This document shows, piece by piece, positions 26,401 to 33,884 of a stretch of DNA of 64,000 nucleotides; within the stretch, counting starts at the first letter, position 1; each line of letters starts with the position of its first letter. The notes under the pieces were generated by a model, which searched no databases, was not told where the DNA came from, and saw only the letters and a program-made list of their open reading frames with translations. The position numbers were made by a program, and so were the translations under genes. This DNA comes from Bog-532 sp963775825 (GTDB lineage: Bacteria > Actinomycetota > Actinomycetes > Streptosporangiales > Streptosporangiaceae). The stretch lies in assembly GCA_963775825.1 (NCBI GenBank), contig CAVZKY010000032.1, positions 404,473 to 468,472 on the forward strand, written 5' to 3'.

Positions 26401-26770
26401 CCGTGACGGGGACGGCGTGCGCCCAGGTCAGGAACCTGGCGGGCTGACCGGTCGCGCTGATCGCTAGGATCTCCCCGTCATCGCTCCAGCCGGCGACCCT
26501 GGTCCGGCTATCGCCCCAGTAGGTGAGCCGCCGGTAGCCGCTGCCGTCGACCCCGGCCACGTAGATCTCGCTGGCGTCGTCACGGGTCGTGGTCCAGGCC
26601 ACCGTGCGCGCGTCCGGGGACAACCGCGGGTAGCTGACCGAGGCGCCTTCCGCGGACAGGCGCCACGCGCGGCCGCCGTCGGCCGGCGCGAGCCATACGT
26701 CGTCATCGGCGACGAACGTCAGCAGATCACCCTGGATGTGTGGATAGCGCAGATAACCGGCAGCAGTCAC
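23477..26770 (-). CDS. Tricorn-type S41 serine protease
   Basis: This 1097-residue protein has the Tricorn layout. WD/TolB-like propellers fill residues 1-660 (GYLRYPHIQGDLLTFVADDDVWL, then repeated SPDA and SPDSAWLAWS blades). A C1 domain carries the catalytic-type His in LGTSHAYVLP. A PDZ domain (GDELLAVDGQSL) and a C2 domain with the nucleophile in EFAGSDGDIVTGAIRTLGLGPVVG and GVENYGVDPDIEV complete it. Tricorn degrades oligopeptides downstream of the proteasome in the cytosol. There is no signal peptide. The GTG start has TACGAT 6 nt upstream, so leaderless expression is likely. The end lies in an 18-bp repeat. Confidence 0.92.
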   Translation of the reverse strand: MTAAGYLRYPHIQGDLLTFVADDDVWLAPADGGRAWRLSAEGASVSYPRLSPDARTVAWTTTRDDASEIYVAGVDGSGYRRLTYWGDSRTRVAGWSDDGEILAISATGQPARFLTWAHAVPVTGGTPRRLEFGPAGDITAHGPVTVLLTSTQHEPAHWKRYRGGTSGRLWVRDGEAGEFTRILAGLPGQVTSPMLAGGRVVFLSDHEGTGNLYSCDLDGSGLRRHTDHDGFYVRNPSTDGTRIVYHVAGEAWVLADLTAEPRRIEVTSGSPSAARVPRLISAADHLGALSCDQTGQASVVEVRGTVHWLTHRDGPARALAVDPDARARLPVVLGPSGGAAWISDATGQDSLVVAVPPGPDDETDGPGEAASVDGAAPDVVTLADGQLGSVVELAAAPDGTAVAAAASDGRVFLVEIASGQATELAASDDGPSGGLSWSPDSAWLAWSQPGPQPLRRIRVARRGRSGDAPDAWDVTDGRFTDSDPVFTLDGRYLAFLSLRSFDPVYDAHFFDLSFPFGSRPYLVPLAATTPSPFAPLPYGRPVDPGADDKDQEDAEQAPVHLDTAGLADRVVRVPVTEARYSSLRAVKGGLAWLREPVSGVLGENAADLDDDGPRTVLERFDLVRRKCTELVDELDWFTVSGDGTRLVLGDGDEVCVLPSERKQDGDDDTSDVVTVDLSRARFLADPAALWRHAYDEAGRLMRRDFWVPDMGGVDWDAVLDQYRPLLDRISGASDFADLLWEVFGELGTSHAYVLPADDAQRRGGHAALVGLLGADLAPDEAGRWRVSRVLPGESSDPKALSPLAAPGVAVQPGDELLAVDGQSLDPVAGPGPRLVGAAGKPVELTVRRAAGRPRRVVVTPLRDDRRLRYQDWVNGRRALVREQGRGRLGYLHIPDMMGEGWAHFHRDLRTEMRQDGLIIDARGNRGGHVSQLIVEKLARRVIGWELPRSLRPETYPSDAPRGPLVALADEFAGSDGDIVTGAIRTLGLGPVVGTRTWGGVIGIDGMPGHLLVDGTHMTVPRYSFWFSQYGWGVENYGVDPDIEVFISPGDWAAGQDPQLETAIRIALEALAARPAVTPPDRSTCPSRARPPLPPRSA

Positions 26771-26827
26771 CGGCTTATCGTAAGACCCTGCGGCTCCCGG
26801 CCCGCTCCCCTGCCTCGCCGGCCTCCT

Positions 26828-26876
26828 GGCTCCCAGCTCGCTCCCTTGGCTCCCGGCTCGCTCCCTTGGCTCCAGG
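26828..26876. repeat. 20-bp repeat, about 2.5 copies
   Basis: GGCTCCCGGCTCGCTCCCTT-type units lie at 26828 and 26848, with a partial third, between the Tricorn start and the response-regulator stop. Confidence 0.8.
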
Positions 26877-26905
26877 CCTGCCTGGCCTGCTGGCCGCCGG
26901 GCAGT

Positions 26906-27547
26906 TCAGAGCCAGCCGCGTTCCTCGGCGATCCGGAGGGCCTCGGTGCGGTTACGGGCGCCGGTCTTCTGGATGCAAGCGGACAGGTAATTCCGGACGG
27001 TGCCGTCGGACAGGTAGAGCTGGCGGGCGATCTCGGTGATGACCGAGCCGTCGGCGGAAGCCGCGAGCACGTCCCGCTCCCGCGGCGTCAGCGGGTTGAT
27101 GCCCTCGGCCAGCGCGGCAGCGGCCAGGTCAGGGTCGATGACCCGCTCCCCCGCCAGCGCCTTGCGTACCGCGGTGGCCAGCCGGTCCGGGGGCGAGTCC
27201 TTGACGATGAACGCGGACACGCCCGACTCCATCGCCCGGCGCAGGAAACCCGGCCGGCCGAACGTCGTCAGGATGACGATCTTCACACCGGGCTGGGCCC
27301 GGTGCAGCTGGGCCGCTGCCGCGAGGCCGTCCATCCCCGGCATCTCGATGTCCAGCAGGGCCACGTCGATATCGTGCTCGATGGCCGCCGTGACCACCTC
27401 GTCACCCCGGCCGACCTGGGCGACGACCTCCATGTCGGGTTCGAAGGACAGCAGCGCCGCGAGCGCCTCGCGGATCAGGGTCTGGTCGTCGGCAAGCAGC
27501 AGCCGGATGACGCGGGTGCTGCCGGCCGCCTGGTCGCTGGCGGTCAC
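26906..27547 (-). CDS. NarL/DesR-type response regulator
   Basis: The 213-residue regulator has a receiver domain with LLLADDQTLIREALAALL, the phospho-acceptor Asp in DVALLDIEMPGMDG, and the conserved Lys in FIVKDSPP. The C-terminal LuxR HTH reads LTPRERDVLAASADGSVITEIARQLYLSDGTVRNYLSACIQKTGARNRTEAL. Its GTG overlaps the kinase TGA by 4 nt (GTGA), so the two are translationally coupled. It is the last gene of an exporter-kinase-regulator operon and probably controls that operon. Confidence 0.93.
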   Translation of the reverse strand: MTASDQAAGSTRVIRLLLADDQTLIREALAALLSFEPDMEVVAQVGRGDEVVTAAIEHDIDVALLDIEMPGMDGLAAAAQLHRAQPGVKIVILTTFGRPGFLRRAMESGVSAFIVKDSPPDRLATAVRKALAGERVIDPDLAAAALAEGINPLTPRERDVLAASADGSVITEIARQLYLSDGTVRNYLSACIQKTGARNRTEALRIAEERGWL

Positions 27548-28956
27548 GAGGGCACGTTGGCGTCCACCGGGCCGGACCGGGGCCGCTGGACCGGAGCAGG
27601 TTCCCGGGCCGGGGCCGGTTCCTGGGCGGGGGCGGGGGACGGGGCGGGAACTGCGGGCACGGTTGCGGTCAGCCGGAACCCGCGGCCGTCACGGCCGGCC
27701 GGGCTCACCGAGAACCGGCCGCCGACCGCGGACAGCCGCTCGGACATGCCGTGCAGGCCGGTGCCGCCCGCGGTCGTGTCCGGGGCGGCACCGGCGTCCG
27801 GGGCGCCGAAGCCGCCGCCGTCGTCGCTGACCTCGAGCGAGATCTCGTCGGCATGTTCGGTGAGGCGGATACGGCAGTTGCGGGCCCCGGAGTGGCGGAT
27901 CACGTTGGTGGCCGCCTCCCGCAGGCACCAGGCCAGCGCCGCCTCCGCGTCGGGATTGAACGTGCCCGACCGGACCATGAGCGCCGGGTCGTCCTCCAGG
28001 TGGATGCCTGCCGCTTCCAGCGACGTGCGGGCGGTGATGATCTCGACCGCGAGGGTCGGCCGCCGGTAACCGCTGACGGCTTCGCGGATGTCCTGCAGCG
28101 TCTGCCGGCTGACCCGGCCGATGTCGCTGATCTCGCTCAGCACCGCATCCAGCTCGGCCGACTCCGGCAGCCGGGACAGCCGCTTGGCGGCCAGCTCGGC
28201 TTTCAGCGTGATCAGGGACAGCGACTGACCGGTGAGATCATGCATGTCCCGGGCCAGCCGGAGCCGCTCCTCGTTGGCGGCCAGCTTGGCCACTGTCTCC
28301 CGCGCCTGGCGCAGCTCGAACATGAGCACCAGCTGCAGCCGGAAGCCGACCATGGCCCAGCCGATCAGCACCACCGGCAGCAGCTCCACCACGAGCTGGG
28401 TCGCGGATACGTGGTCGATCCAGCACAGCAGCGCGTAGCAGGCCCCGACCACCGCCACCGCGATCAGCGCGCGGCGCCGTCCGGGGAACACGAAACCGGT
28501 GGCCGCGGACACGTAGATCCACATCGACGTCCAGTCGCCGCCGTACACCAGGCAGGCGATCACGGCCAGGGCGACGATGACAGCCAGGCCGATGTGCGCC
28601 CGCTGCGGATACGACTCCCAGGTGGCGAGGACGGTAATGTAGACGGTGCAGAAGACGATGGCCAGCGTCACACCGCCCGCGATCCACAGCGGGCCATGGC
28701 CCTTGCCGAACAGGTCGGCGACCGGCGCGATCAGGTAGACGAGCCAGATCCCGGAGAAGAACCAGCGGATCCAGCCGCCGTGGCGCTTGAACATCGTGCC
28801 GCTGCCGCTCCCAGCCCGGTTGACGGCGGGCCCGCCCGGGGCACAGCCGGCCCCCGTGTCCCTGGTGGGCTCCAGCCCGCGGAACGCGGTGATCAGGAGG
28901 TTGAGACGCCGCCGCTCACCGGCCGCCCGAGTCGTCGACTCGTTGTCCGCGGCCAT
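27544..28956 (-). CDS. DesK-like sensor histidine kinase
   Basis: The 470-residue kinase has a short cytoplasmic N-terminus, five to six transmembrane helices (about residues 50-210), then a HisKA_3 domain with the phospho-acceptor His in RLARDMHDLTGQSLSLITLKAEL. The HATPase domain shows REAATNVIRHS (N box), SDDGGGFG and GTGLHGMSERLSAVGG. The tail is Pro/Ala-rich. The ATG at 28956 follows GAGGAGG; an earlier ATG lacks such a site. The many-helix, loop-poor sensor region fits a membrane-stress or lipid-state signal, as in DesK. Confidence 0.92.
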   Translation of the reverse strand: MAADNESTTRAAGERRRLNLLITAFRGLEPTRDTGAGCAPGGPAVNRAGSGSGTMFKRHGGWIRWFFSGIWLVYLIAPVADLFGKGHGPLWIAGGVTLAIVFCTVYITVLATWESYPQRAHIGLAVIVALAVIACLVYGGDWTSMWIYVSAATGFVFPGRRRALIAVAVVGACYALLCWIDHVSATQLVVELLPVVLIGWAMVGFRLQLVLMFELRQARETVAKLAANEERLRLARDMHDLTGQSLSLITLKAELAAKRLSRLPESAELDAVLSEISDIGRVSRQTLQDIREAVSGYRRPTLAVEIITARTSLEAAGIHLEDDPALMVRSGTFNPDAEAALAWCLREAATNVIRHSGARNCRIRLTEHADEISLEVSDDGGGFGAPDAGAAPDTTAGGTGLHGMSERLSAVGGRFSVSPAGRDGRGFRLTATVPAVPAPSPAPAQEPAPAREPAPVQRPRSGPVDANVPS

Positions 28957-29129
28957 CGCGTCCCACCTCCTCGCCAATTTTTCCCTCATGCTGTCATGCC
29001 CGCCCGGCTGGGACATATCCGCTGGAACTATTCCGTATGTACGCGGCCTCGCGGGCCCGGAGCCGGGGCGGGACGGTGGGGCCCCTGTGCCCGCCGTCCC
29101 GCCACCGGCCGTCCGTGGACACGGCCGGC

Positions 29130-29861
29130 TCAGACCGTCTCGGCGGTCCGGCGCACGGCCAGCACCGCGAGCACAACGAAGGCCGCGAACCAGGCCAGGA
29201 CCGTGATGAACGCGGTGGCGGGCACCGGACGGCTGCTGATCAGGTCCGTGCCGATCCGGGTGATCTGGTAGGTCGGCAGCACCGAGCCGATCTTCCCCAG
29301 GACACCGCTCAGGGCGAACCAGAGGCCGCCAAGGATGGACATCACGAAGTACGCGAACATCGCGATCGGCTGCACGCTGTCCGGCATGAACCGGTAGCCG
29401 ATGGCCACCGCGAGCGCCGTGAACGTGAGCGAGCCGATCCAGATGGTGCCGCCGATGGCGAACCACTTCCACAGCTCCATGTGCACGCCGCCGTAGAAGC
29501 GCCCCAGCAGCAGGACGATGGCGATCGACGGCACCGTGATCGCCATCGACGCGATGATCTTGGCGACGACGTAGGCGTTGGCCGGCAGCGCCGTGAGCCG
29601 CAACTGGCGCACCCAGCCGTCCTTGCGCTCCTGCGAGATGCGCTGCGCGTTCCCGGTCAGCGCGCCGCTGAACGCGCCGATCGACGCCATCGCGATCATG
29701 TAGTAGGCGGCGTAGGCCACGCCGTACACGTCGTAGTGCTTGACCGACGGCGCGATGACCAGGTAGAGCACGACCGGGAGCCCGACCGAGAAGATGCTGT
29801 ACCGCTTGTTCCGGCCGAGCCGGCGAATCTCGGCGCGGGCCAGCGCGAGGGTGCTGTTCAT
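29130..29861 (-). CDS. ABC-2 type exporter permease
   Basis: The 243-residue integral membrane protein has six hydrophobic segments and ABC-2 features: an N-terminal ARAEIRRLGRNKRYSIF stretch, then ISQERKDGWVRQLRLTALPANAYVVAKI, the typical cytoplasmic coupling region, and GLWFALSGVLGKIGSVLPTYQ near the end. It follows its ATPase by 51 nt with an AAGGAG site before the ATG. It should export a lipid, drug or peptide; the substrate is unknown. Confidence 0.9.
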   Translation of the reverse strand: MNSTLALARAEIRRLGRNKRYSIFSVGLPVVLYLVIAPSVKHYDVYGVAYAAYYMIAMASIGAFSGALTGNAQRISQERKDGWVRQLRLTALPANAYVVAKIIASMAITVPSIAIVLLLGRFYGGVHMELWKWFAIGGTIWIGSLTFTALAVAIGYRFMPDSVQPIAMFAYFVMSILGGLWFALSGVLGKIGSVLPTYQITRIGTDLISSRPVPATAFITVLAWFAAFVVLAVLAVRRTAETV

Positions 29862-29912
29862 GTCCGTTGTCTCCTTAGTTCCGTGCGTAGCTGAGGTGCC
29901 CGCTTCCGGTCG

Positions 29913-30908
29913 TCAGCGGCTGTTCGGCGCGTAGCCGCCAGCCGGTTGCAGCGTGCGGCCGCTGGTGTCCCGGCTGCTGCTGCGGTCGTCTTCGGTGGTA
30001 ATGGCGATGAACGCCTGCTCCAGGCCGAGGCTGGACACCTCGACCTCCCGCGGCCGGTAGCCCGCGTCCAGCAGCGCGTACAGCGTCCGGTCGGAGTCAG
30101 AGCTCTGGATCTGCACGAGGTCGTGCCGGATCTCCACGTTGACCAGGGCGGGCAGGCCGAGCAGGAACGGCTCGTCGATCTGGTCCAGGCGGAACGAGAT
30201 CCGCTTGGCGCCCGCCCGGGCCTTGATCTGGCTCGGGGTCCCGTCGGCGAGCAGCCGCCCCCTGTTGATGACGATGATCCGGTCCGCGGCCTGGTCGGCC
30301 TCTTCCAGGTAGTGCGTGGCGAACAGCAGCGTCCTGCCCTCGGCAACCTCGGCCTTCATGTTGGCCCAGAACGACTGACGGGTCTCGACGTCCATCGCCG
30401 CGGTCGGCTCGTCCAGCACGATCAGGTCGCAGTCGCCCACAATGGCCAGCGCGAACCGGACCCGCTGGGTCTGGCCGCCGGACAGCTTGTCCACCCGCTG
30501 GCCGGCGAACTCCGCGATGCCAGCCCGCTTCAGCGTCTGCTCGACCGGCAGCGGCCGGGGGTGGAAACTCGTCACCAGCGTCACGAGCTCGCGGACCGTC
30601 ACCTCGGGCATCAGCCCGCCGGACTGCAGCATCGCGCCCACGCGGCCGTTCTTTATCGCGTGGTACGGGTCGGAGCCGAACATCCGGATCCGGCCGCCGG
30701 TCGGCTTGCGCAGGTTGAGCAGCATGTCGAGGGAGGTGGACTTGCCCGCCCCGTTCGGGCCCAGGAAGGCGACGGTCTCGCCGGGCCGCAGCTCCATGGT
30801 CAGGCCGTCGACCGCCTTGACCGGCCCGTAGTGCTTCCGGACATTCTCGAAGGAGACCACCGGCCCGCCCGATGCCGCCCCCGTTTCCCCTGTCAGTGCC
30901 TGGGTCAT
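29913..30908 (-). CDS. ABC transporter ATP-binding protein
   Basis: The 331-residue ATPase has Walker A GPNGAGKST, Q-loop ...AMLQSGG, signature KLSGGQTQRVRFAL, Walker B DLIVLDEPTAAMD and switch His in FATHYLEEAD. A C-terminal extension of about 90 residues resembles the DUF4162 tail of multidrug/daunorubicin-type ATPases. GGGAGGAAA precedes the ATG. It is the first gene of the operon ATPase, permease, kinase, regulator, a typical Bce/DesKR-like self-regulated export module. Confidence 0.93.
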   Translation of the reverse strand: MTQALTGETGAASGGPVVSFENVRKHYGPVKAVDGLTMELRPGETVAFLGPNGAGKSTSLDMLLNLRKPTGGRIRMFGSDPYHAIKNGRVGAMLQSGGLMPEVTVRELVTLVTSFHPRPLPVEQTLKRAGIAEFAGQRVDKLSGGQTQRVRFALAIVGDCDLIVLDEPTAAMDVETRQSFWANMKAEVAEGRTLLFATHYLEEADQAADRIIVINRGRLLADGTPSQIKARAGAKRISFRLDQIDEPFLLGLPALVNVEIRHDLVQIQSSDSDRTLYALLDAGYRPREVEVSSLGLEQAFIAITTEDDRSSSRDTSGRTLQPAGGYAPNSR

Positions 30909-31016
30909 GGTGTTTCCTCCCGTGTGTTACCGCTCGGCCCGTGCTTGTCCGAGCGGGTGACTCCAATGACACCAGCGGGGGGCGCTGGGCGGCAGTGCCG
31001 TGCATCCTGAGCCCGT

Positions 31017-31032
31017 CATGACACATGTCATG
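31017..31032. promoter_or_regulatory. Candidate operator of the ABC/two-component operon
   Basis: CATGACA-CA-TGTCATG is a 16-bp dyad 109 nt before the ATPase start, with a further ATGACA half-site near 31041. NarL-family regulators usually bind such dyads, and the operon encodes one, so autoregulation is likely. Confidence 0.6.
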
Positions 31033-31069
31033 GCAGAGTGATGACACGACCCTTTCGGTTGAGATGGCC

Positions 31070-32944
31070 TCAGCGGCCGGCGGCGTAGCCCTGCATGCCG
31101 CGGGGATTGGCGGCCCCGTACAGCAGGCCGCCGCGGCGGGCCACGGCGCTGACCCGGCCCAGGGACCACGGCGGGTACACCACCACCTCGTGGCCACGCC
31201 GGCGCAGTTCGGCGAGCACGCTGCCGGCCACCCGCTCCTCGACGTCGAGGGTGCGCGGCGCCGACTCGCGCGGATAGAACGAGGACGGGAAATGCCGGGT
31301 GTGGAACTCGGCCGCGTCGATGGCCTGCTGCAGGTTCATGCCGAAGTGCACGTGGTTGAGGAAGAACGCCAGCGTCCACTGGTCCTGCTGGTCCCCGCCC
31401 GGTGTGCCGAACGCCAGGTAGGGCTCGCCGTCCCGCAGCGCCAGGCTCGGTGACAGCGTGGTCCGGGGCCGCTTGCCCGGGGCCAGGGTGGCCGGCAGCC
31501 CGGGCTCCAGCGTGAACATCTGCGCTCGCGTCCCCAGGCAGAAACCGAGCGCGGGCACGACCGGCGAGGACTGCAGCCAGCCCCCGCTCGGCGTGGCCGC
31601 GACCATGTTGCCGAACCGGTCGGCGGCATCGACGTGGCAGGTGTCGCCGCGCCGCGCGGCGGCCGAATCCGGAGGTCCGGCGCCGGTCCGCACCGTCGGC
31701 TCGCCGGTACCAGAATCCAGCCGGGGCGCCAGGGCCGGATCCAGGCCTGGGTCACCGGACCAGCGATGCCGCTCGGGTGGGCCGCCACCCTGGCTGAACG
31801 GGACCGTAGCGAACGCCGGCAGCCGGGGCGGGGTCCCCCCGGGCGCCCCGGGAATCAGCTCCGCCGAAGCGGTCTCCCCCACCAGGCGGCGCCGCTCGTC
31901 GGCGTAGCCGGGCGACAGCAGCGCGGCGAGCGGGACATCGGTGAAGGCCGGGTCGCCGTACCAGGCCTCCCGGTCGGCGAACGCCAGCTTGGCGCACTCG
32001 ACCACGGTGTGGATGTACTCTGCGGGCTTCATCGCCGCCAGCTCGAAGCCCGCCAGCAAAGCGAGCTGCTGGAGGAAGACCGGGCCCTGGCCCCAGGGCT
32101 GCGTCTTGCAGACGGTGAGGCCCGCGTACTCCAGGGTAAGCGGCGCCTCGATCCCCGGCTGCCAGGCGGCGAGGTCGTCGTAGCCGAGCAGGCCGCGGCC
32201 CCGCCGCCCGGTCACGTCCATCACCTCGGTGACGTCGAGGTAGCCGGCCAGCGCCTCGGCGACGAACCCCTCGTAGAACACCCGCCGGGCGGCCTCGATC
32301 TGCTCGTCCCGGTCAGCCGAGGCGGCTTCGGCCTCGTCGAGGATGCGCTGGTAGGTGGCGGCCAGCTGCGGGTTGCTGAACCGGGTCCCCGGCGCGGGCA
32401 CCTTCCCGCCCGGCAGGTACACCGCTGCGGAGCTGGGCCAGTGGTCGCGGAACATCTGCGCCACCCCGGCGATGGCACCGCTGATCGCCGGAACGAGGGG
32501 ATAGCCGCCCCCGGCGTACTCGATCGCGTAGCTCAGCACGTCCCGCAGGCGGGTGACGCCGTGGTCGCGGAGCAGGAGCATCCAGGCGCCGAACGCCCCG
32601 GGCACGCAGGCCGCGAGCAGGCCGTTACCCGGGATCAGGTCGATGCCGAGCGCGGCGAACGCGCCGGGCGCCGCCGCCCTCGGGGCCGGGCCCTGCCCGC
32701 TGATCACGAACGTCCCACCGCGCCGGGTGTCGAAGCCGATGATCGGGACCTCACCGCCCGGGCCGGACAGGTGCGGCTCGACGACCTGCAGGACCAGCCC
32801 GGAAGCGACCGCCGCGTCGAAGGCGTTGCCGCCCTTCTCCAGCACAGCCATCCCGGCCGCCGAGGCGAGCCAGTGAGTCGAGGCGACCATGCCGAACGAA
32901 CCAGCCAGCTCAGGCCGGGTGGTGAACTCACTGGCGGCCGGCAT
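31070..32944 (-). CDS. Gamma-glutamyltransferase-family Ntn hydrolase
   Basis: The 624-residue protein follows the GGT plan: MVASTHWLASAAGMAVLEKGGNAFDAAVASGLVLQVVEPHLSGPGG at the N-terminus, and the autoprocessing site GDTCHVDAADRFGNMVA, where Thr becomes the N-terminal nucleophile of the small subunit. GGDQQDQW and a C-terminal GRVSAVAR follow. No signal peptide is visible, unlike secreted GGTs, so a cytoplasmic role (for example cephalosporin-acylase-like or amide hydrolysis) is possible. GGAGGG precedes the ATG. Confidence 0.88.
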   Translation of the reverse strand: MPAASEFTTRPELAGSFGMVASTHWLASAAGMAVLEKGGNAFDAAVASGLVLQVVEPHLSGPGGEVPIIGFDTRRGGTFVISGQGPAPRAAAPGAFAALGIDLIPGNGLLAACVPGAFGAWMLLLRDHGVTRLRDVLSYAIEYAGGGYPLVPAISGAIAGVAQMFRDHWPSSAAVYLPGGKVPAPGTRFSNPQLAATYQRILDEAEAASADRDEQIEAARRVFYEGFVAEALAGYLDVTEVMDVTGRRGRGLLGYDDLAAWQPGIEAPLTLEYAGLTVCKTQPWGQGPVFLQQLALLAGFELAAMKPAEYIHTVVECAKLAFADREAWYGDPAFTDVPLAALLSPGYADERRRLVGETASAELIPGAPGGTPPRLPAFATVPFSQGGGPPERHRWSGDPGLDPALAPRLDSGTGEPTVRTGAGPPDSAAARRGDTCHVDAADRFGNMVAATPSGGWLQSSPVVPALGFCLGTRAQMFTLEPGLPATLAPGKRPRTTLSPSLALRDGEPYLAFGTPGGDQQDQWTLAFFLNHVHFGMNLQQAIDAAEFHTRHFPSSFYPRESAPRTLDVEERVAGSVLAELRRRGHEVVVYPPWSLGRVSAVARRGGLLYGAANPRGMQGYAAGR

Positions 32945-33170
32945 GCATACCCTCCGCGTCCGCTGGCGTTACTTCCTTTTTCCATCATCGGGTGAGAATC
33001 CGGCACGTGCCGCAAATCTGCCCGAAGGACATGCCGTAACGCTTGGTAAGCAACTGGGGGGCCGCGGCGATACATTGAGCAGCGGACTCGCCGCGGCGGT
33101 CGGACAGCACCAGGGCTCGCGTAGGCGTGTTCACGCAGAGCCTGCCCAGCCAAAGACGAAAGGTATGGGG

Positions 33171-33842
33171 ATGATCACACTTTCTGTCCGCGCTCGGCGC
33201 GGCCTGACCGCCGGCTGGCTGGTCGCCGCGGTGGGCACCGCCGCCGGCTGCGCGTCCTCGGGCAACGCGACCGCGCCGCACTCGGCCGCCACCACAGCGA
33301 GCAGTTCGGCCTCGGCCACGATGAGCGCGGCACCGGCCACGAGCTCACCGGCGGTCACTCCCACGGCCCGGTCCACCGCCGCGTCCGGCCTGGCCGCCTG
33401 CGCCACCGCGAACCTCTCGGTGGGCCTGCAGACCAACGTGGGCGGCGGCGCGGCCGGCAGCCAGTACGTACCGATCAGCTTCACCAACACGTCCGGTACG
33501 GCCTGCGTCATGTACGGGTTCCCGGGCGTCTCGTTCGTCACCGGGCCGAGCGGCAGCCAGATCGGCGCGCCCGCTTCCCGGCAGACCAGTTTCCCCTTGG
33601 TCACGGTCACGGTCGCGGCGCACGCCACCGCGCACGCCTGGCTGCAGGTGGCGGAGGCCGGCAACTACCCCGCCTCGACCTGCCATCCGGTCACGGCGCA
33701 CTGGCTGAAGGTGTACCCGCCCGCCAACACGGCCGCCTCCTACATCGGCCATACATTCACGGCGTGCTCGTCGGCCAAGGTCACGGTCATGATGATCAAC
33801 CCGGTCCGGGCTGGCTCAGCGGTGGACGGGCAGGTTCCCTGA
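33171..33842 (+). CDS. DUF4232 lipoprotein
   Basis: The N-terminus is a lipoprotein signal (RRGLTAGWLVAAVGTAAGCASSG, lipobox TAAGC) followed by a Ser/Thr/Ala-rich linker of about 50 residues. The DUF4232 domain then shows LSVGLQTNVGGGAAGSQYVPISFTNTSGTACVMYGFPGVSF and HATAHAWLQV, with paired cysteines likely forming disulfides. It is probably anchored on the outer face of the membrane; function is unknown. The ATG at 33171 has GAAAGG 8 nt upstream; the ATG at 33165 is too close to it. Confidence 0.82.
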   Translation: MITLSVRARRGLTAGWLVAAVGTAAGCASSGNATAPHSAATTASSSASATMSAAPATSSPAVTPTARSTAASGLAACATANLSVGLQTNVGGGAAGSQYVPISFTNTSGTACVMYGFPGVSFVTGPSGSQIGAPASRQTSFPLVTVTVAAHATAHAWLQVAEAGNYPASTCHPVTAHWLKVYPPANTAASYIGHTFTACSSAKVTVMMINPVRAGSAVDGQVP

Positions 33843-33884
33843 CCTCCCTGATCCGGGGCCGGCCGGACCGGTAACGTCTGGGAC

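Noticed and set aside
23723..26467. Very long plus-strand open frame (over 900 codons)
   Set aside because: It is antisense to the Tricorn gene and rich in Arg/Gly/Pro as expected from the complement of GC-rich coding DNA. Tricorn has clear domains.
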